From positions 1 to 32,137 of the forward strand of contig JAGYJL010000031.1 of assembly GCA_018402015.1 (NCBI GenBank): DNA of 32,137 bases. The letters run 5' to 3'. Numbering within the stretch: the stretch's first letter is position 1; each line of letters opens with the position of its first letter. The DNA is from Flavobacteriales bacterium. Lineage in GTDB: Bacteria; Bacteroidota; Bacteroidia; UBA10329. The position numbers and the translations under genes were made by a program. The notes under the pieces are model-generated. The model worked only from the letters and a program-made list of their open reading frames with translations. It did no database searches and was not told the origin of the DNA. Below, one piece after another: positions 31,450 to 32,137 of this stretch.

Positions 31450-32137
31450 TTAGCTTTCCGCTGTCTCTATTTGAACACGGAGACTAAGTACGGCTGCCAA
31501 TAGCATGAGCGCTCCGCCCAACATTACTGCAGCCAAGCGGTCGTTGTCTAGAACAGATTCCATTACCCAACCGAAACCGAGGCTGGCAATGATCTCGGGC
31601 AGCACAATAAAGAAGTTGAAAATGCCCATATAGATGCCCACTTTTTTCTTTGGGAAGGCTGTTGCCGAGCATGGCATACGGCATGGAAAGGATACTTGCC
31701 CAAGCAATTCCCACTCCGGTCATGGACAGGAAAAGCATGTTCGGGTCTCCAACGAATTTTACAGAAATCAATCCTAAACCACCTGCGGTTAAGCAAAGCG
31801 CATGTGTAACTTTCATTGATAGTTTTGACGCCAGCCATGGTAAGGCCAGAGCAAACAGGAACGTAATGAGATTGTAGTAAGCCAGGGTGAGTCCAGCAAA
31901 TTCGATTCCTTCGGTGTAAGCTTGAGTTCCATCTTCGGCCCCAAAGACATTTCTGGCAACTGCCACAGAATAATAGAACCACATTAGAAACAACCCTGGC
32001 CAAGTAAAGAACTGAACCAAAGCAACTTGTTTCATGGTTTTGGGCATGCTGCCAATAGACGAGAATATCTCTTTAAGCGCTGCTCCTATACCTTTATTAT
32101 CGGCATGCTTTTTCCTAAATGCATCCAGATCGGCCGG
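31450..32137 (-). pseudogene. MFS transporter (SLC45-like), C-terminal part with a one-base frameshift, cut by the window edge
   Basis: Reading from the right edge, frame A (to about 31648) encodes PADLDAFRKKHADNKGIGAALKEIF..., then membrane segments (FFTWPGLFLMWFYYSVAVAR, LAYYNLITFLFALALPWL) and SILSMPYAMLGNSLPKEK. It then turns into non-membrane sequence. From the same point frame B continues the family sequence: KKVGIYMGIFNFFIVLPEIIASLGFGWVMES, then two more membrane segments, ending IETAES at 31450. The two join at a six-base homopolymer (plus-strand T at 31642-31647). Removing one base restores LPKEKVGIYMGIFNFF, the expected family motif. This is an MFS sugar-type permease by similarity, with unknown substrate. 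The shift may be a true mutation, a variable homopolymer or a sequencing error. Confidence 0.8.

Noticed and set aside
31642-31647. Programmed ribosomal frameshift in the MFS gene
   Set aside because: The zero frame reads GAA AAA AGT, not A-AAA-AAG, and a +1 step would be needed. A homopolymer error or mutation is simpler.

Overview
The window reads as chromosomal DNA of a Bacteroidota bacterium, probably Flavobacteriales-like. Several independent signs agree. Many genes are preceded by the TAnnTTTG -7 element typical of this phylum, often only a few bases before the ATG. There is a secreted multiheme cytochrome with a type IX secretion (T9SS) tail, a TonB-type outer-membrane beta-barrel, a GH3/serine-hydrolase fusion and an ETHE1-type MBL-rhodanese protein. 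Gene density is high, no stretch over 300 bases lacks a gene, and I see no tRNA, rRNA, CRISPR array or insertion sequence.

Left part (1-9 kb): the N-terminus of a secreted vanadium-haloperoxidase-like protein runs off the left edge. Next comes a minus-strand sulfur module, a persulfide-dioxygenase/rhodanese fusion followed by a single-domain rhodanese and a strong terminator. Upstream lies an alpha-carbonic anhydrase. Both the carbonic anhydrase and the sulfur module carry a CRP/FNR-type operator sharing GTGACCTTG-N2-CACA. A secreted GH3 plus beta-lactamase-fold fusion is divergent from a small membrane protein and mutL. A third rhodanese gene follows.

Middle (9-18.5 kb): a pentaheme cytochrome c with a T9SS tail, a DUF2461 protein, and a carboxypeptidase-regulatory-like/plug/beta-barrel outer-membrane protein. 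Then a translationally coupled pair (C45 autoproteolytic acyltransferase and PaaK-like acyl-adenylating ligase), fumarylacetoacetase under a clear promoter, and a short acidic lipoprotein.

Right (19-32 kb): an AsmA-like protein, an orphan sensor kinase and hemW form one operon, followed by an exosortase with its own promoter. A minus-strand operon encodes a membrane TPR protein, a secreted TPR protein and a stand-alone LuxR-type DNA-binding protein. A conserved helical protein of unknown function converges on a lower-GC two-gene cassette: an unknown lipoprotein and a large exported protein whose C-terminal half carries the motif series of the pentein/guanidino-modifying superfamily (GGN, H-x-D, NG, and a C-terminal Cys in an RC pair). 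This cassette is the best candidate for an undescribed system. An SH3b-domain exported protein and an MFS transporter, broken by a one-base shift in a homopolymer and cut by the right edge, close the window.

All assignments come from reading motifs by eye; no database search was run.
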